Shown in pieces: positions 10,664-21,379 of a stretch of 64,000 bases of DNA. The position numbers and the translations under genes were made by a program. The notes under the pieces were generated by a model. That model had not been told where the DNA came from. It saw only the letters and a program-made list of their open reading frames with translations, and searched no databases. The DNA comes from Lepidurus packardi (taxonomy: Eukaryota; Arthropoda; Branchiopoda; Notostraca; Triopsidae), in contig JAKZAN010000005.1 of assembly GCA_023053545.1 (NCBI GenBank), positions 5,022,001 through 5,086,000 of the forward strand, in the 5' to 3' direction. Position 1 is the stretch's first letter. Every line of letters begins with the position of its first letter.

Positions 10664-13600
10664 ATGGCTTCTTCAAATCAACCATCGCCTCCGTGGAAAC
10701 GCGAATTACTTGCGAAACGCCGAGCTCGTAGCAATGCTCAGGAAGAAAGCAAAATTGAGGTTCAAACAGGTAAACAAACAAAAAAAGTTGAGGAATAGTG
10801 AAAAAAATTCGGATATGAGGCGGTGTATGAAATCCTTATGTTGTCAAGTTCTGGAGTATGTAGTGTATAAAGCAGTAGGTTTCCTTGCGATCAATAGATT
10901 CGGATGAATCATCTAGCGAACGGTGAAATAGCGGATCTGCGCTTTCGGTTGCGTTCAGGGTTTGACAATAAGGACAAAATACGTTTGGCTAAGCAGGATA
11001 TGGATACTTTTATCTTTTTAAATTAGTTTTTTCTTTCTCTTTTTTTGTTAAGTATACAGGCTCGTATCAGACATATATTTCCTTATGTATACGTCTAGAC
11101 TTCGGGATTGTATTTATCATAGCGAAACGAAATGAAGATAGGGTTTGAAAAGGTGCTATGGTGCTTTGATAACTAATTTTCTGATTTTTCGTTGTCATTC
11201 TTGTTTCTATAATGGATTCACTGTTTTGATCGGTCTATTTTCATATTTTTATTTTACTATCGTAAATTTATATGAGCAACTAGCGTGGAGTAGGTGAAGT
11301 AGAAAATGACTAGTATGAAGTAGATTTTACAAAAATCTCGCTTGGAGTAATGTAGAGAAGATTATCTTTGTACTGTCTTCAAGTTTTTAAGACCGTTTAA
11401 CTTGTAGCATCGGAACAGACAAACACTAAAAATAAAAGAATATTTTTGCTAAAAAATTACGATAACGAAGCTAACTTAAAAAAGAGTTCATGGCAGTTGC
11501 AATTGCCTTGTTTATAAAAAAAAGGCTAATTGTTGGTCACAAAAAAGCAAAACTACAAATTTGAAAAATATCATCTCAAGTATAGTTTAATTTACTTTCT
11601 TACGAACACTTGCCCGTATATTGGTTAAGGCTCCCGTATACCTTAGCTTATTGATGCATAACAGTCACAGATGGCCCTGATGTTTATTATTGTTTTGCCG
11701 AAGCTTGGCGGAAGAATTGCCGGCAAAGTTTCTACGCTTGTTTTGAGTGTGAAAAGTACAAATTGTTACCACAATTTGTTGTAGCAGTACAATATCCCAA
11801 ATCAAGTCATCAAACTTTCGGAACAGGATTTCTCGAAAAAGGCTTGCCAGATTTGAAAGCAATCTTAAATAAAAGTTTTCTTTTGTTAACAGCTAGTGCA
11901 CAACCGAGGGGACGTATTTTTAGACAACGTATTTCTCATAGTTATAAACTTTGTTTGCATATTGCTAATTTATTACTCACCGGAAAAAAACTTGCTTTGT
12001 TTGTGCACTACCTGTTAGCAAGCTCAGTATTACTGTCAAAGAATTTTTTAATGAAATGCACTGGTTTTCTCAAAAAGTTGTTCCGAATTTACCCATGTTA
12101 ACCACCTATACCCAGCTAAGGTATACGGGAGCATGGCTATCTAATTATCGAGCATACCATTGTGGGCGCAGAAGCAATTCGCGTTCATTTACGACACCGA
12201 TACGAAGCACCGTGCGAGGTTACCTATGGGTAGCTTAAGAGAAACTAGCTAACCTACACGGGAGCATTCAAATGGTTGCCGTATACAAAAAAATCATGTA
12301 CAAGTTCTTATGGGGGAAAATTCCTAGGTCGATTACAATAATGAATTTAATATAAAGACTAATATTGTTAATATTGATGCAAACCAGTAGAAAACTTAAT
12401 TCTTAATAATGGGAATATACACTGTTGATTCTAGTTGCGGGAACAGTCCCTAGAGATCGTGGTGCTACCAAAATTTCCCCTTCAAAGAAATCGCCCCCGT
12501 CAATCATGCTCGCTGGACGCAACGAATCGAGACCGCTTTCACTCACGACCAATACCTCCCCCTCAGGGCGTTGGAATTCTCATCCTCCCGGGACCAACAA
12601 TTTGCCTTCCACAGGACGAGCTAGCAGTAGCAGTACAGCGCGAGCGAGCGGCGGAACTCATCCGTCGCAGCTCGTAACCTCAACCACTCATTCCAGTGAT
12701 CTTATCACCATGGTGGAAGACAAACGCTCAAGAGAGCCGCTCATCAACATCCAACCCCAGAAAACCATCTTGAGTCCCACTTTAGCCTCTTTAGCCCGAT
12801 ACAACGAATGCGGTGGTGACGAAGAGCTGGCATACGGACCAGGTATCGTTAAAAAACTCAAGAGTCGCTTCCTCAGCCGAACTTTACGAGAAAAGAGCAC
12901 CGAGAACTCCCGACCTTCGTTACGACGCGCCGCCAGTTTGGAAGATTGGTTAGATTTGGACAAAGACACCGTTGTGACCTCGAATCCTGTGCCTTCCCAG
13001 CCTCACTATCCTACCATCGCATCCTCTAGTGCTGGGATCACGCCTACTACCCCTTCTGCGAGTGCTCTTGAACCGCAACCACCACCGGTTGCTTCGATCC
13101 CAAACGATTCCAACTACTTCCTCAAGAAAACCCGCTCTGTAGACAGTTTAGGCGGCCTAACGCGTCGGAGTGTGTCCGTAAGCGATCTCTTATCACCTAC
13201 GTCTCGTGCGCCCCGCCCAGCGTCTTTGGTCAAAGAAGATATCGTCATTATAGAGCGACCCGCGAAAAAAGAGTCCGTTTCAGCAACGGTGGAAACTAAA
13301 GCTGCATGTGCTGCTTCGGCGACGAAAACGCGAAGAGTTCTGCCCACCACGACGTTGTACGGTGTGGAAGATGGGGAACTCCCCGCCCCCGATACGGTTA
13401 AACAGGTTAAGCGCATCTTTGAACCCGGCTCGGGCCGTCGATCCAGTAACCGCCGAATCCAAGCGACCGGGAGTGATAATAGCATTACTAATAGCAGTAG
13501 CACAGCCAGTAAATCGAATTATAAGTCATCCGTGGCGCGCATGAATGAAGCCAATTCGCAAAACGCTGAAGTTCAACCCGCCAAACCGAGCCCGAACCCT

Positions 13601-16600
13601 ATTCCACTGGAATTACAAGTGGAAACGCCCAAGATCTTTGACTTGGCGCCAGTCCCGCCGCAAACAACAAGCAAACCGATGCCTTTGACACCAAAGCCGA
13701 ACGTTGTACGCCCTTCGACACGGCCTAGACCGCCCATTCCGGAAGTTCCCGCCTCGGAACTGTCAAAAACCGCGGATTCTGTGGATGGTGAAGGAATCCG
13801 TATCATTACCAAATCTGCCATGGATAATATCCGTAATGAGAGCGTTTCCACACAGTTTAACTTCAATAATCAAAGTAAAACCGAGACCAAACTCTTAACT
13901 AACGTTAGCTCCGCCCCCGCCGCCAAACAAGTGGGAATAATTCGCCCCATCACATTCCAGCCTGTCAAAGAAACGCCGGCCGAAATTGTTATAAACAAGC
14001 CAAGTGTGAACACGCAGAAAGCGGGGAACAATGTAAATAAACACGAACCCAAGGTTCATGAAGTGGCCCCCACGAAAGCTGCCCCCGGCCCCGAGTCGAT
14101 TCAACCTTTGAAAGTTTCGTTTAAAGACGGAACGACGCCCAGGACCGTGAAAATCGAGCAGGGCAACAATGAAACTGTAACCAGGTCTGTTGCTAAAGCA
14201 GTGACGAAAACAGAGCAAAAGCCGGTGGTTAATGGCATCGGCGAAAAGAAGTCTGTAAAGGCGAGTCAAGTACAACCAGGGAGCTCGTCTATGGTGTTTA
14301 ACTTTGTAGATAAGAATGAAACACCCAGTCATATTAAAGACGAAGGGAGTGCCCCCTGCCCTATGAAATTCAAGGTAAACTAAGTTTTTTTTTTTTTTTT
14401 GTTTTTTTTTTTTTTATAAATATTATTATGTTTTTCTAAATCGAAATTCAGTTTTTCTTCAAAAAAGAAAAGCAAAGGTTAGCATTTATAAAATTATTTA
14501 TTTATGCTTGGATTCTCAGCATAACGACTCTGGGATCGTATTCATTTCTACGAGTGGTGAATCCGACGATTCTCGGTTTGTGGAAGACGAAGATGATGTC
14601 AGAGCCTCAGATCCCGACTTTATCCGACGACCTCCTTCGCCTTGTAACGTGTCATTTATCAATGACAATATAGTCATTAAAGGAAAGTCCGCACTTCAGC
14701 GGAAACCGAAGTCCAAAAAGGTAAGAAAAAGGGACCTGTTTTAATGATAATTTCACAAGTGATTTAAAAACGAGGCCTTAAAGTTTTTTTAAAGGCCAGA
14801 AAATTCATTAAAAGAGCAATCTGGTCTTTTGTGGCTTTGTTGAAGAAAAAAAATGAAGTCACAAAAGCCAGGATGCAGTTCTAGTTGTGCGGAACGTTCG
14901 ATATGAAAGATTTGAATAACTGGAAACGGACTCAAGGTTGGAAGTAAGCGAGTAACAAGAAAAGACCATCCGGAGCGGAAAAAAAAGAATAGCTTTATTG
15001 CTTGTCCTTGGCAAGAAAAGTAAAGGCATTCCGTAATCCCAAGCTGTGGGAGATGAAAATTCTGTTTATAAACTTTGAGTCCATTGTTTGTAACGTGCTT
15101 TTGCATTAGCGACACCCGATCCTAACGGCAATGTCAAGAGGTTTCTGAACTGCTTCTCTTTACAAGGACGAAAAGGGGAGATTGGGAAAACAACAATAAA
15201 CTTTAGCGTTGCAGTTGTTCGAACATCTTATTAAGGTGACTTTTGGCATTTTCTGTTTGACAATTTTGCTACTTTAAGACATAGAGCTTACATAAATAGG
15301 GATTTTTTCACTATCTTTTTTTGTGGGGGGGAGAGATAGCGAGCAAATTCTGATAAGTATCTTAGCTGTGAACGAGGGAACTTGGGAATGTAAAATACTT
15401 TACAGACCCAAGTAACATGTAAGTTTTATATAGTTGTGTACACAAGTGACGCACCGTTATCTTTGCGGTAAATGTATAAATATCAGGACAAGTTTAATTT
15501 GGAAAAGGAGTGAAGCTTCATGAAAAAACAAATTCAGAAAGGAGGAAAGGCATGAATATCAAGAAAACGTTGATACGTTGGGGAAAAAATTCATTTTCAA
15601 TGATATCTTGACTGCTTTTTTAATTGATACTTTCATGTGTAGAAATCAAAGAAAAGCATTTTCATTTTATTGGACGGGCGGTTATACATCTTCATTTTTC
15701 GGGCATGGAATCTGTTGCTTTGCATTCTAAGTTAGGTAGAGATTTCTTTGGTTTTGGTCATTGATTAGGAACCTGAGAAAGTCGTGAGGGCGTAATGACA
15801 ACAGGTATTATGAGTAGAAAGCAAGCGAAAGATGTGGCTAATGAGTTCCAAGAACTCCCTTTTTTGGTTGGTCACCCTTGGTTAATATTCAGAGACCTCG
15901 CATTGCACTGAAGCGGAAAGGGTGCGGTCGGGGGAATTAGAAAAATTGGGGAAAATAAGGGAAAGAAAAAGGAAATCGGGGCTTAATAGTGAAACATGGT
16001 ATCGCACTGGCGGTTTTCCTAGGGAAGACGAATATCTTTTTAGAACTCAAAATTTATTTGAAATGTTGCTGCATAGTGGATATTTTTCCATCAGCGCTTT
16101 TTTTACTAGTTACTTTTCAAAAATTACTTGCGAGTTACTTTTTTGCAGCTATTTAAGTTAAAGAGTTAATATTTTAATTAAAAGTGCTGGGTTTTAGTTT
16201 TTTTTTTTATTTTGCTTTTGTATATCTGGTCTGATTTTCCCGATTTCCGTAGTTTAATATCAGTTTCAGCGAGGAACTGACGTTGCTGTTTGAGTATCCT
16301 TCGGAAACATCGATGCTGGAAGATGACACTGGAGCAACAGGCACAACAGGTGAATCTCGTTTTGTGTTTCACCTTTAGACCTAAATTGTAAAGGAAATGA
16401 AGGGTTGGGAAAGTTAACAATGGCGTTAAAGACAGTTTGAGCTAAGATAGTGGAATTTAACCTTTGATGTTTGTGTGGCTGTAGGCGGTTTGGCTAGTTA
16501 TGCCCCGAGCAGATTGCAATTAGCTGCTTCTTTTGAGCTGGGAGTGTCCAAGAATCCCAGCAGTATTACCCCTCCTCCAGCGCCGGCGCCCCAGTCCCTG

Positions 16601-16681
16601 ACCGAAGCAGAGGATTGTCTTCGGCCAGCCGAAGAGGGAACGGTGTGGAGTGCCGAGTATTCGTCGGATATGTTATTCTAG
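10664..16681 (+). CDS. taperin/phostensin-like PP1- and actin-associated protein
   Basis: Exons 10664-10769, 12435-14374, 14520-14720, 16253-16349 and 16485-16681 join in phase to 846 aa. The N-terminus has the short basic PPWKRELLAKRRA block seen at the start of this family. The long second exon (about 647 aa) is low-complexity Ser/Pro/Thr-rich sequence, probably disordered, with a basic GPGIVKKLKSRFLS segment near residue 165. The conserved domain is C-terminal: exon 4 encodes FSEELTLLFEYPSETSM, matching the FEYPSE signature of the phostensin/taperin PP1-binding domain, and exon 5 follows with LASYAPSRLQLAASFELGV. Human taperin lies at stereocilia bases, and phostensin binds actin ends and PP1. 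The RVxF-type docking motif is not canonical here. Family assignment rests on the C-terminus; orthology to one vertebrate member is unresolved. Confidence 0.8.
11629..12133. mobile_element. TTAA-type MITE, copy 1 (taperin-like intron 1)
   Basis: A roughly 505-bp element in intron 1 of the taperin-like gene. It starts GGCTCCCGTATACCTTAGCT after a TTAA and ends CTAAGGTATACGGGAGC, the inverse of its start. It aligns over its whole length with the element at 57140-57674. No transposase is encoded. The right-hand TTAA is not preserved, so this copy is older or edited. Confidence 0.75.
14721..16252. other. intron 3 of the taperin-like gene
   Basis: A 1.5-kb AT-rich intron with no recognised element or additional exon. 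Its flanking exons join in phase 0. Confidence 0.6.
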
Positions 16682-17052
16682 TTTGTCCTTGTTTCTTTCT
16701 GCCATGGCCTTTAATGTGTGCGTAACAAAAGAAAAAGCATTTTTTGAATTTTTTGACAAAACTTCGACGGAAGGGGAAACGGTGGTTTCCTATTGAACAG
16801 ATAACGAAAGGAGGAAAAGTCCGGAAATGGAAATCAAGTTTCTGAAGTTTCTGTATTGAGTCGATGAATTTATTTGTACAAAAACAAGAAACCTTTGGTC
16901 CAATTTGTAAACCTTTCGATTTGTTTGGAGAAGAATCAGTTTGTTTTGTCCAGCATTGTTTGTTATAGTGATTTGTGATACATGTTGCATTGACCTCCCA
17001 GCCCCATGTTTTTTTAGTTAAGTGGCTTTGACAGCAAATCCAATACAAATGC

Positions 17053-17058
17053 TTTATT
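17053..17058 (-). other. AATAAA poly(A) signal overlapping the MED22 stop codon
   Basis: On the minus strand the end of the MED22 frame reads TTC AAA TAA AGC, so the TAA stop is embedded in AATAAA. The only other transcript on this side is the convergent taperin-like gene, which ends at 16681. Confidence 0.5.
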
Positions 17059-17816
17059 TGAAACTAGACGAGTAATACTCTTCTTCGAGATCGTATAAAT
17101 CAGCAGCTAAATCGTCGCGTAATAACATGAGTTTTCGGTCACATTCTTGCTGCATGGTTTGCATAAGACGTGAGTTTTGGGTAATAGCTTCGTTCACAGA
17201 AGGGAAATCGTTAAGGATCAGATACTGCTTAAGATCTGCTACAAGCTTCATTAGCGATTCTCCAGCTCGAACCTATCGCGCAAAAAAAATAATGATAATT
17301 TTAGGGAATTTACGTATTATTACAATGTTAGCGGCTCGGACAAGCATTTCGAAGTGGTCTTCTTCACACTGGGTCATCCGGCTGATTTGCCCTTCGTCTT
17401 CCACTCGCGACAGCTTCATAATCTCTAGAATTTAGAAGCGTTTTTTACTATTTTAATTCTCACAAGTTCAAGTTCAACAGATAGTTGAGATTCAGACAAT
17501 TTTTTTTTTTTTTTTAATAAAAACCGGCGTAGGATCGCGCCTATTGCCTCGGGCTGTATTATGCGTACGGTTGTACATTGTCAATGTTTAAAATTGTATA
17601 AGTACAAGGGTAGGGTTACTATTTTAATTCTCACAAGTTCAAGTTCAACAGATAGTTGAGATTCAGACAATTATGAATTATTGTTTGTTATGATAATTAA
17701 AGAGTTGACATACCAGAGAAATTATCAAGCATCGATTTCACGTCATCCTTTAGCCGCTTGTTGTAAGATTTTAAGAGCGCTTCTTTGTTTTGGGGAAGTA
17801 ACCTCTGCTGGGACAT
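17054..17816 (-). CDS. MED22: Mediator complex subunit 22
   Basis: A head-module subunit of the Mediator coactivator of RNA polymerase II. Exons 17816-17714, 17424-17324 and 17272-17054 join in phase to 140 aa. The product matches the family nearly end to end: [19 protein letters not shown] at the start, then [26 protein letters not shown] plus [20 protein letters not shown], and [11 protein letters not shown] at the end. It stops shortly after the EEEYYSS segment, where human MED22 (about 200 aa) has a poorly conserved tail. Divergent from PITRM1 with 392 nt between start codons. Intron 1 contains a 56-bp duplication bracketing an oligo(T)-headed insert. Confidence 0.93.
17446..17672 (-). 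mobile_element. oligo(A)-tailed insert between 56-bp direct repeats
   Basis: The same 56-bp sequence (tactattttaattctcacaa... to ...cagacaatt) occurs at 17446-17501 and 17617-17672. Between them lie about 115 bp that start with a run of T and include a GC-rich segment (ccggcgtaggatcgcgcc). Read on the minus strand this is a short sequence ending in oligo(A), flanked by exact direct repeats, the layout of a retroposed short RNA. The repeat is long for a target duplication, so a small segmental duplication is possible. I do not recognise the RNA. Confidence 0.55.
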
Positions 17817-18208
17817 CGTTGTTGTTGTTGCTTATTTACAGATATGGACCCAAGCATGTACACATTTGCGGAGAATAGAAAGAACCAAACCGTGATCCCC
17901 ATTAGTTTATAAAATGTACCTTTCGAGGCCTCGTTTGCTGGAATATTTTGGACATAACTTATATAAATGTAGAAAATGAAGTTTAAGTCAATGTATCTGT
18001 AATCTTGAATTTTAATTAGGTTTAGATTTATTTCAAATAATTCTACAGATCTCTGAATGAGAATATAATTTCGTTTCGCCATTCAGTATTAGTTCAGCTT
18101 ATGTCCGTAACGTTTAAGCGAGTAAACAAAACACGTGTGAGATAACCTACTCATCAAATTAAACAGGTAAATTGCAAGTTACCACACTAGCTTCAACGTT
18201 AATAAACA
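17817..18208. promoter_or_regulatory. divergent MED22 / PITRM1 intergenic region
   Basis: 392 nt separate the start codons of two divergently transcribed housekeeping-type genes, so the region must contain both promoters or a shared bidirectional one. It includes a GTTGTTGTTGTT run in the MED22 5' UTR. No specific factor sites are claimed. Confidence 0.55.
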
Positions 18209-21200
18209 ATGCAGCTACTACGGTTGCAAGTCTTGAAGTATGGGAACAAAGTCATTCCCAAATGGCCGTTGTTTTCCGTCGCCACAAATCAAGCCAGAAA
18301 CAGCTTAGCAATGGCTACTCTTCACCAGCGAGACTACAATACACCGACAACGTCGATAAAGCCCTATACATTAAGCAGTAGCATCAAACTAGGCGCAATC
18401 TTAAACAACTTTCAAGTGAAATCCATTGAACAAGTTCCTGATCTTTATTTAACCGCAATTAAACTAGAACACATGGGCACAGGTTCGGATTATCTACACA
18501 TTGCCCGCGAAGATCCCAACAATGTCTTTTGCGTGGGCTTCCGGACCACGCCCATGGATTCTACCGGCGTTTCTCACATTCTCGAACACACTACTCTTTG
18601 CGGAAGCGAAAAATACCCTTGTCGAGATCCCTTCTTCAAAATGTTGAATCGCTCTCTGTCCACCTTCATGAATGCCATGACGGGTCCCGACTACACCATT
18701 TACCCTTTCGCTAGCCAAAACTTGAAAGATTTCTACAACCTGATGGCCGTTTACCTCGATGCAGTCCTCTACCCTCGTTTACGCGAGCTGGATTTTCTCC
18801 AAGAAGGCTGGCGATTAGAACACCAAGACCCTTTAGATCCTAAAACTCCTCTCGTTTTCAAGGGAGTGGTCTTCAACGAAATGAAAGGTGCCTTTTCAGA
18901 TTCTCAGCAGATCTTGGGGCAAAAATTGCTAAACTTACTGCTTCCTAGTCACACCTACGGTCACGTTTCAGGCGGAGAGCCTTTGAAGATCTTAGATTTA
19001 ACATGGGATCAGCTTAAGAATTTCCACGCGAAGCATTACCATCCGAGCAATGCGCGATTCTTCACTTACGGCAATTTTCCTTTGGAAAAGCACCTTGAAT
19101 TCATCGATTCTTACGTTAGTAAATTCACTAAAATTTCACCTTCAGAAGAAGTCCCATTAGAACCTCGTTGGAGCATTCCGAAGAGAGGCGAAATTTACTG
19201 CCGAACGGATCCCTTTGCCCCAGATCCAACAAAGCAAACGACAGCCGTGGTCACCTTTGCCCTAACGGATATTCGCGACAGCTATGACACGTTTATAGCT
19301 CAGATTTTATCGGAATTGCTACTGTCAGGTCCCAGTGCTCCGTTTTACCCAACGTTACTCGAACCCAATATTGGCATGGGTCTAAGCCCCGTTTCGGGCT
19401 TCGACGCCCATACTCGAGACACGACTTTCTCCGTAGGCTTGCAAGGAATCCGCGACGACGACATTTCAAAAGTATTCGGGCTAATTGAGGATACTTTCCG
19501 TGACGTTGTCGCCACTGGTTTCGATTCCGAGCGAATTGAAGGCATTTTGCACTCCGTGGAACTCAACGTCCGCCATCAGTCTGCCAATTTCGGATTGAAT
19601 TTAGCGATGGGCATGACCCCGTTATGGAACCACAACGGCGATCCTGTTAAAGCCTTGGAAATCCAAGCGAAGGTGGCGCAATTCCGCCGGGATCAAGCTA
19701 GCGACCCTCAATTTTTAACGAAATTGGTCCAGAAATACTTTATTGATAATAATCACAAACTTTCACTGGTTATGCGCCCTAAGGAGGACTACGAGGAATT
19801 TGAGAAGAGTAAAGAGGCGACAATCTTGTCTGAAAAAATAGCGAAGCTTACCACCGAGGACCGCAAACAGATTTATGAGAAAGGATTGAAATTAAAAGAA
19901 CTGCAAAGTACTTCAGAAGACGTTTCCTGTCTCCCGACTTTGCAAATCTCCGATATTCCTGCCCAACTAGAAAAGGTCGTTTTGCAACACCAGAATATAA
20001 ACAAAATCCCTCTTCAGTTGTGTCTTCAACCCACTAATGGAATTACCTATTTTCGGTCGGTTCTGAACACGCAGCACGTACCTCAAAATCTGAAACCATT
20101 TTTACCCCTATTTTGCGCTGTTTTGACCAAAATGGGGGCAGGGCAACTAGACTATAAACAGTTTGACAAACGTGTCGAACTGAAAACAGGTGGACTAGGC
20201 GTGGGTTTACACATCAGGGACGACAAATCCTCGTTGCGTAAATATGAAGAAGGCATAGTCATTTCTTCGTACGCTTTGGACCACAATCTCCCAGAAATGT
20301 TCGATTTATGGTCAAAGATCTTCAATGAGCTAGACTTAAGCGATGAGGGGAGATTTGAAACCTTGGTTCGCCATCTAGTGGGAGATATGATTAACGGAAT
20401 CACGCATATTGGGCATCAGTTCGCCATGTCACTAGCTGCATCCGTTTTAACCCCCGCGGCTCAATTTAAGGAACAGTTAGAAGGCTTAACATTTGTCAAA
20501 CAGCTTAGAGATCTCACCGAAACTGGAAAGTTTCCAGTCATCTTGGAGAATTTAAGGCAAATATCTAAATACGTACTCCGACCACAGAATGTTAGAGCGG
20601 CTTTAAACATGGGCCCCGCTTCTTCCGACGAAGCCACTAAAGCTTTAGAATCATTTTTGCAGTCGCTTCAAGTTAGCGTCAAATCTTCTGATCAACCATT
20701 GAATGAGAATTCGGGTTTTGAAGCATCTAGTTGCAAAATCCATCATGTGTTGCCGGTACCAATCAATTTCACGTCAAGAACATACCAAACTGTTCCGTTC
20801 CAATCATCAGATTTCGCACCTTTACGAGTCTTAGCACGTTTAATGTCGGCCAAGTACCTCCATCCCGAAATTCGCGAGAAAGGTGGAGCTTACGGAGGCG
20901 GAGCCAACGCTTCTGCCAGTGGCATCTTTTCGTTTTATTCGTATCGCGATCCTCGTTCGTTAGCGACATTGGATTCCTTTTCTGGAGCCGTTGATTGGGC
21001 TCTAGAAGCTAATTACGACGAAGAATCTATCAAAGAAGCCAAATTGAGCATATTTCAAAAGATTGATGCCCCCACGCCACCTGGTAGCAAAGGCTTGACG
21101 TATTTCTTGAATAACATTACTGAAGAAGAATTGAATGCACACCGAGATCATGTTAAGCAGGTTACGAAAGAACATTTAGTTCGAGTAACTTCCACGTACT

Positions 21201-21286
21201 TACGTAGCGCAAAAACTACCGGAAACGTCATTTTAGGGCCTGCTAATGCAGATATAGCTAACGATAAATCCTGGAGGATACAATAG
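18209..21286 (+). CDS. PITRM1: presequence protease, mitochondrial (M16C metallopeptidase)
   Basis: A 1025-aa protein (human PITRM1: 1037) that degrades cleaved targeting presequences and other short peptides in the mitochondrial matrix. The first 40 or so residues are basic with few acidic residues, as expected for a matrix-targeting signal, which supports the first ATG. The inverted zinc motif HxxEH is HILEH at residues 123-127, with the distal glutamate in FNEMKGAFSD near residue 224. The C-terminal half retains the paired inactive M16 domains and the Arg/Tyr segment REKGGAYGGGA that completes the active site. The whole frame is one uninterrupted exon, while its neighbours carry up to 27 exons. 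All motifs are intact, so it is not a decayed retrocopy. Confidence 0.95.
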   Translation: MQLLRLQVLKYGNKVIPKWPLFSVATNQARNSLAMATLHQRDYNTPTTSIKPYTLSSSIKLGAILNNFQVKSIEQVPDLYLTAIKLEHMGTGSDYLHIAREDPNNVFCVGFRTTPMDSTGVSHILEHTTLCGSEKYPCRDPFFKMLNRSLSTFMNAMTGPDYTIYPFASQNLKDFYNLMAVYLDAVLYPRLRELDFLQEGWRLEHQDPLDPKTPLVFKGVVFNEMKGAFSDSQQILGQKLLNLLLPSHTYGHVSGGEPLKILDLTWDQLKNFHAKHYHPSNARFFTYGNFPLEKHLEFIDSYVSKFTKISPSEEVPLEPRWSIPKRGEIYCRTDPFAPDPTKQTTAVVTFALTDIRDSYDTFIAQILSELLLSGPSAPFYPTLLEPNIGMGLSPVSGFDAHTRDTTFSVGLQGIRDDDISKVFGLIEDTFRDVVATGFDSERIEGILHSVELNVRHQSANFGLNLAMGMTPLWNHNGDPVKALEIQAKVAQFRRDQASDPQFLTKLVQKYFIDNNHKLSLVMRPKEDYEEFEKSKEATILSEKIAKLTTEDRKQIYEKGLKLKELQSTSEDVSCLPTLQISDIPAQLEKVVLQHQNINKIPLQLCLQPTNGITYFRSVLNTQHVPQNLKPFLPLFCAVLTKMGAGQLDYKQFDKRVELKTGGLGVGLHIRDDKSSLRKYEEGIVISSYALDHNLPEMFDLWSKIFNELDLSDEGRFETLVRHLVGDMINGITHIGHQFAMSLAASVLTPAAQFKEQLEGLTFVKQLRDLTETGKFPVILENLRQISKYVLRPQNVRAALNMGPASSDEATKALESFLQSLQVSVKSSDQPLNENSGFEASSCKIHHVLPVPINFTSRTYQTVPFQSSDFAPLRVLARLMSAKYLHPEIREKGGAYGGGANASASGIFSFYSYRDPRSLATLDSFSGAVDWALEANYDEESIKEAKLSIFQKIDAPTPPGSKGLTYFLNNITEEELNAHRDHVKQVTKEHLVRVTSTYLRSAKTTGNVILGPANADIANDKSWRIQ

Positions 21287-21326
21287 TGTGAATTACGTAT
21301 AGCAATTCTTGTAATCGTCATAGTCA

Positions 21327-21332
21327 AATAAA
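21327..21332 (+). other. poly(A) signal of PITRM1
   Basis: AATAAA lies 41 nt after the PITRM1 stop and 48 nt before the next start codon. A T-rich stretch follows, ending TTTATTTCTTGTAG at 21370. Confidence 0.6.
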
Positions 21333-21379
21333 TATGTTTTCCTTATGTTTTGTGTTTTTATTTCTTGTAGGGTTTTATA

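Noticed and set aside
15922-16161. Plus-strand open frame in a taperin-like intron
   Set aside because: Flanking taperin exons already join in phase 0 without it, and no acceptor/donor pair gives a phase-0 cassette.
18209-21286. PITRM1 as a pseudogene or bacterial transfer because it lacks introns
   Set aside because: The frame is intact over 1025 codons, has a mitochondrial targeting-like N-terminus and retains catalytic residues; base composition is like the neighbouring exons.
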